Shown here in pieces: positions 6,710 through 7,657 of a stretch of 7,657 nucleotides of DNA. This DNA comes from Sphingobacterium thalpophilum. Lineage in GTDB: Bacteria > Bacteroidota > Bacteroidia > Flavobacteriales > Flavobacteriaceae. The DNA lies in assembly GCA_943328865.2 (NCBI GenBank), contig CALQBR020000052.1, positions 1 to 7,657 of the forward strand. Reading direction: 5' to 3'. Positions within the stretch are counted from its first letter, which is position 1; every line of letters starts with the position of its first letter. Under the pieces are notes generated by a model. It was not told the DNA's origin. It was given only the letters and a program-made list of their open reading frames with translations, and did no database searches. Position numbers and translations under genes: made by a program.

Positions 6710-6807
6710 AGCACATTGGCAATAGGCGGGGTTTCGTGTTCCAAAGAGAGTTTTGTGGTTAATTAAACATTCGTTTTTTAAATCAAGTTTTGTTTTAAAA
6801 ATCCCGC
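6710..6807 (+). repeat. Shared 3' repeat, copy R2, with long-range palindromic ends
   Basis: AGCAC at 6710 through TTTTGT at 6793 aligns with copy R1 (4373-4454). In this copy the two ends can also pair: GCGGGGTTT (6726-6734) with AAATCCCGC (6799-6807), nine pairs with one G-T, enclosing about 64 bases. Such a long imperfect foldback is reminiscent of integron attC sites, though the core bases differ. R1 lacks a clear right arm. The feature ends where the palindrome closes. Confidence 0.65.
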
Positions 6808-6843
6808 TTTTCGATTAGCTGCCAAACGATTTTATGAAGTTTA

Positions 6844-6868
6844 TTTTTGGAAATGGATTGTCCAAAAA
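6844..6868. terminator. Possible bidirectional terminator hairpin
   Basis: TTTTTGGA (6844-6851) pairs perfectly with TCCAAAAA (6861-6868) around a nine-base loop. On the minus strand the stem is flanked by T-runs as in an intrinsic terminator; on the plus strand the run of T precedes it. The stem has only two G-C pairs, so it is weak. It could close transcription of the three-gene run or simply be AT-rich chance pairing. Confidence 0.3.
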
Positions 6869-6915
6869 ATAGCAGCAGCACACTTTGATCTCATAAAAAG
6901 AGAACAAAGTGTGCT
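6869..6915. repeat. ATAGCAGCAGCA-headed hairpin element, copy 1
   Basis: ATAGCAGCAGCA (6869-6880) leads into a strong hairpin. AGCACACTTTG (6877-6887) pairs perfectly with CAAAGTGTGCT (6905-6915), and after one mismatch TCTC (6889-6892) pairs with GAGA (6900-6903) around ATAAAAA. That is 15 pairs in total. It may end transcription of the upstream operon, but the T-tract after it (TCTTTG) is poor. Confidence 0.6.
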
Positions 6916-6990
6916 TCTTTGATTTGAGAGCCTTCCAATATAGAAAGCATAATCGATAATCGGTAAAATTGACGTATGATCGAAAGGCAT

Positions 6991-7068
6991 TAGCCCCGAT
7001 AGCAGCAGCATCCTTTTGCTTTTTTATTTAAAAAGCAAAAGATAGAGCGAATAGCGGGAAATAGCTCC
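6991..7068. repeat. ATAGCAGCAGCA-headed hairpin element, copy 2; likely dispersed Flavobacterium repeat
   Basis: The same ATAGCAGCAGCA (6999-7010) is followed by a 12-bp perfect stem, CTTTTGCTTTTT (7013-7024) with AAAAAGCAAAAG (7030-7041). The flanks CCCG (6995-6998) and CGGG (7055-7058) could pair around it, and ATAGC recurs at 7051 and 7061. I recall similar elements (AGCCCCGATAG, a variable hairpin, then ATAGCGGGAAATAGCTCC) scattered between genes in many Flavobacterium genomes. That is memory, not a search. Its role is unknown. Confidence 0.6.
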
Positions 7069-7110
7069 TTACTTCGACAATCTCAACGTGACTTTTCCAA
7101 ACAAATCAAT

Positions 7111-7118
7111 TATATTTG
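7111..7118 (+). promoter_or_regulatory. Candidate -7 box for asnS
   Basis: TATATTTG fits TAnnTTTG exactly and lies 45 bases upstream of the asnS ATG. No clear TTG -33 element appears at the normal spacing. I saw no T-box-like leader between it and the gene. Confidence 0.45.
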
Positions 7119-7163
7119 CATAACAAGTACAAGACCATTTTTAATATCAATTCTATATTTATA

Positions 7164-7657
7164 ATGAAACATACAAAAGTTAAAGACTTACTAAACAGCT
7201 CCAAAACAGTTCAAGAAGTAAATGCAAAAGGCTGGGTGAGAACTTTTAGAAATAATCAATTTATTGCGTTAAACGACGGTTCGACGATCAACAATATACA
7301 ATGTGTCGTTGATTTTGAAAATACTCCCGAAACCATTTTAAAAAGAATTACCACAGGAGCCGCTGTTTCGGTTACTGGAAGTTTAGTAGAAAGTAAAGGA
7401 GCCGGACAAAAATATGAGATTCAGGTCGCTCACATAGAAATCTTAGGCGATTCGGATGCAGAGAAATTCCCAATGCAACCCAAAAAACATTCTTTAGAAT
7501 TCCTTCGTGAAAATGCGCATTTAAGAGTGCGTACCAATGCTTTTGGAGCCATTATGCGCGTGCGGTCAGTTTTGTCTTTTGCGGTACACCAGTATTTTCA
7601 GGAAAAGGGATTTGTGTATGTAAACACGCCTATTATCACGGGATCGGATGCGGAAGG
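7164..7657 (+). CDS. asnS: Asparaginyl-tRNA synthetase, N-terminal part (cut by window edge)
   Basis: The frame runs from the ATG at 7164 for 164 residues to the right edge. It is a class IIb aminoacyl-tRNA synthetase that charges tRNA-Asn with asparagine in the cytoplasm. The OB-fold anticodon-binding domain occupies about 16-102, with GWVRTFRNNQFIALNDGS (23-40) and VSVTGSLVES as typical strands. After a linker (MQPKKHSLEFLRENAHLRVR), with the HLRVRTN signature, the catalytic core begins; motif 1 ends in GFVYVNTPIITGSDAEG at the edge. The KKHSLEFLRE linker fits AsnRS rather than AspRS, and TGSDAEG is the AsnRS form of motif 1's end. The start is chosen because the OB fold begins shortly after it and a -7 box is nearby. 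Class II motifs 2 and 3 lie outside the window. The gene looks unconnected to the cassette genes upstream. Confidence 0.95.
   Translation, partial: MKHTKVKDLLNSSKTVQEVNAKGWVRTFRNNQFIALNDGSTINNIQCVVDFENTPETILKRITTGAAVSVTGSLVESKGAGQKYEIQVAHIEILGDSDAEKFPMQPKKHSLEFLRENAHLRVRTNAFGAIMRVRSVLSFAVHQYFQEKGFVYVNTPIITGSDAE

Larger units (their letters stand above)
4755..6807 (+). mobile_element. Putative cassette-like unit 2 (three-gene run with complementary tips)
   Basis: The unit is defined by a perfect 10-bp inverted repeat: GTTAGTGGCA (4755-4764) about 70 bases before the first gene, and TGCCACTAAC (6700-6709) 21 bases after the last. The match is 12 of 13 if extended inward. The right tip runs on into a repeat shared with the previous unit. 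All three genes point the same way and are closely packed. The arrangement recalls integron cassettes, but the tips do not fit the classical GTTRRRY core, and no integrase or transposase is in view. The boundaries are directly visible; mobility is inferred. Confidence 0.45.
6794..7163. other. 370-base non-coding stretch before asnS
   Basis: I find no supportable gene on either strand. The stretch contains the right arm of the R2 foldback, three hairpins (at about 6844-6868, 6877-6915 and 7013-7041), two copies of ATAGCAGCAGCA, and a -7 box next to asnS. It reads as a collection of intergenic elements rather than a decayed gene. Confidence 0.55.

Noticed and set aside
7119..7163. T-box or other riboswitch ahead of asnS
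   Set aside because: The stretch from the -7 box to the ATG is too short, and no T-box-type TGG antiterminator sequence is present.
6794..7163. Decayed gene or tRNA before asnS
   Set aside because: No frame of useful length on either strand, and no cloverleaf or TTCGA-type T-loop in a tRNA arrangement was found.
1..7657. CRISPR array
   Set aside because: No regularly spaced set of three or more identical repeats; the 19-base repeat has only two copies.

Overview
The window looks like chromosomal DNA of a member of the Flavobacteriaceae, most likely Flavobacterium or a close relative. The sequence is AT-rich, start codons lack clear Shine-Dalgarno sites, and TAnnTTTG-type -7 boxes stand upstream of genes, as is usual in Bacteroidota. 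The proteins also read as flavobacterial. This is a judgement from reading, not a database match.

Layout. Positions 1-1365 (minus strand) carry most of a CPA2/Kef-type cation:proton antiporter whose C-terminus runs off the left edge. A 209-base divergent gap follows, with a candidate -7 box for each side and a short AT-rich 11-bp tandem repeat. Positions 1575-3992 (plus) encode a complete two-halved RND/MMPL-type membrane exporter. Right after its stop codon comes a small hypothetical gene (4026-4358) that ends in a GC-rich hairpin terminator. Next is a 300-base non-coding stretch with a candidate promoter and three tandem hairpins. A compact three-gene run follows (4834-6678): an AraC-type regulator with a Rob/GyrI-like effector domain, a membrane-anchored SRPBCC-fold protein, and a small protein resembling MGMT/alkyltransferase-like proteins. 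A 370-base non-coding stretch with several hairpins then leads to the 5' part of asnS (asparaginyl-tRNA synthetase), which runs off the right edge.

The most interesting signal is how the accessory genes between the exporter and asnS are packaged. The three-gene run is bracketed by a perfect 10-bp inverted repeat (GTTAGTGGCA at 4755, TGCCACTAAC at 6700). Its right end continues into an ~84-base repeat (6710-6793), and a diverged copy of that repeat (4373-4454) lies just after the small gene. The small gene also starts at a GTTATG directly behind the exporter stop and ends near an imperfect CATAGA. I read this as two cassette-like units sharing a common 3' end, with left and right tips complementary within each unit but different between units. 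No integrase or transposase is visible, so mobility is inferred from the repeats alone.

The antiporter, exporter and asnS look like ordinary chromosomal genes with no evident functional link to each other. The three cassette genes are tightly spaced and probably co-transcribed: a likely ligand-sensing regulator with two small effector proteins of unknown substrate.
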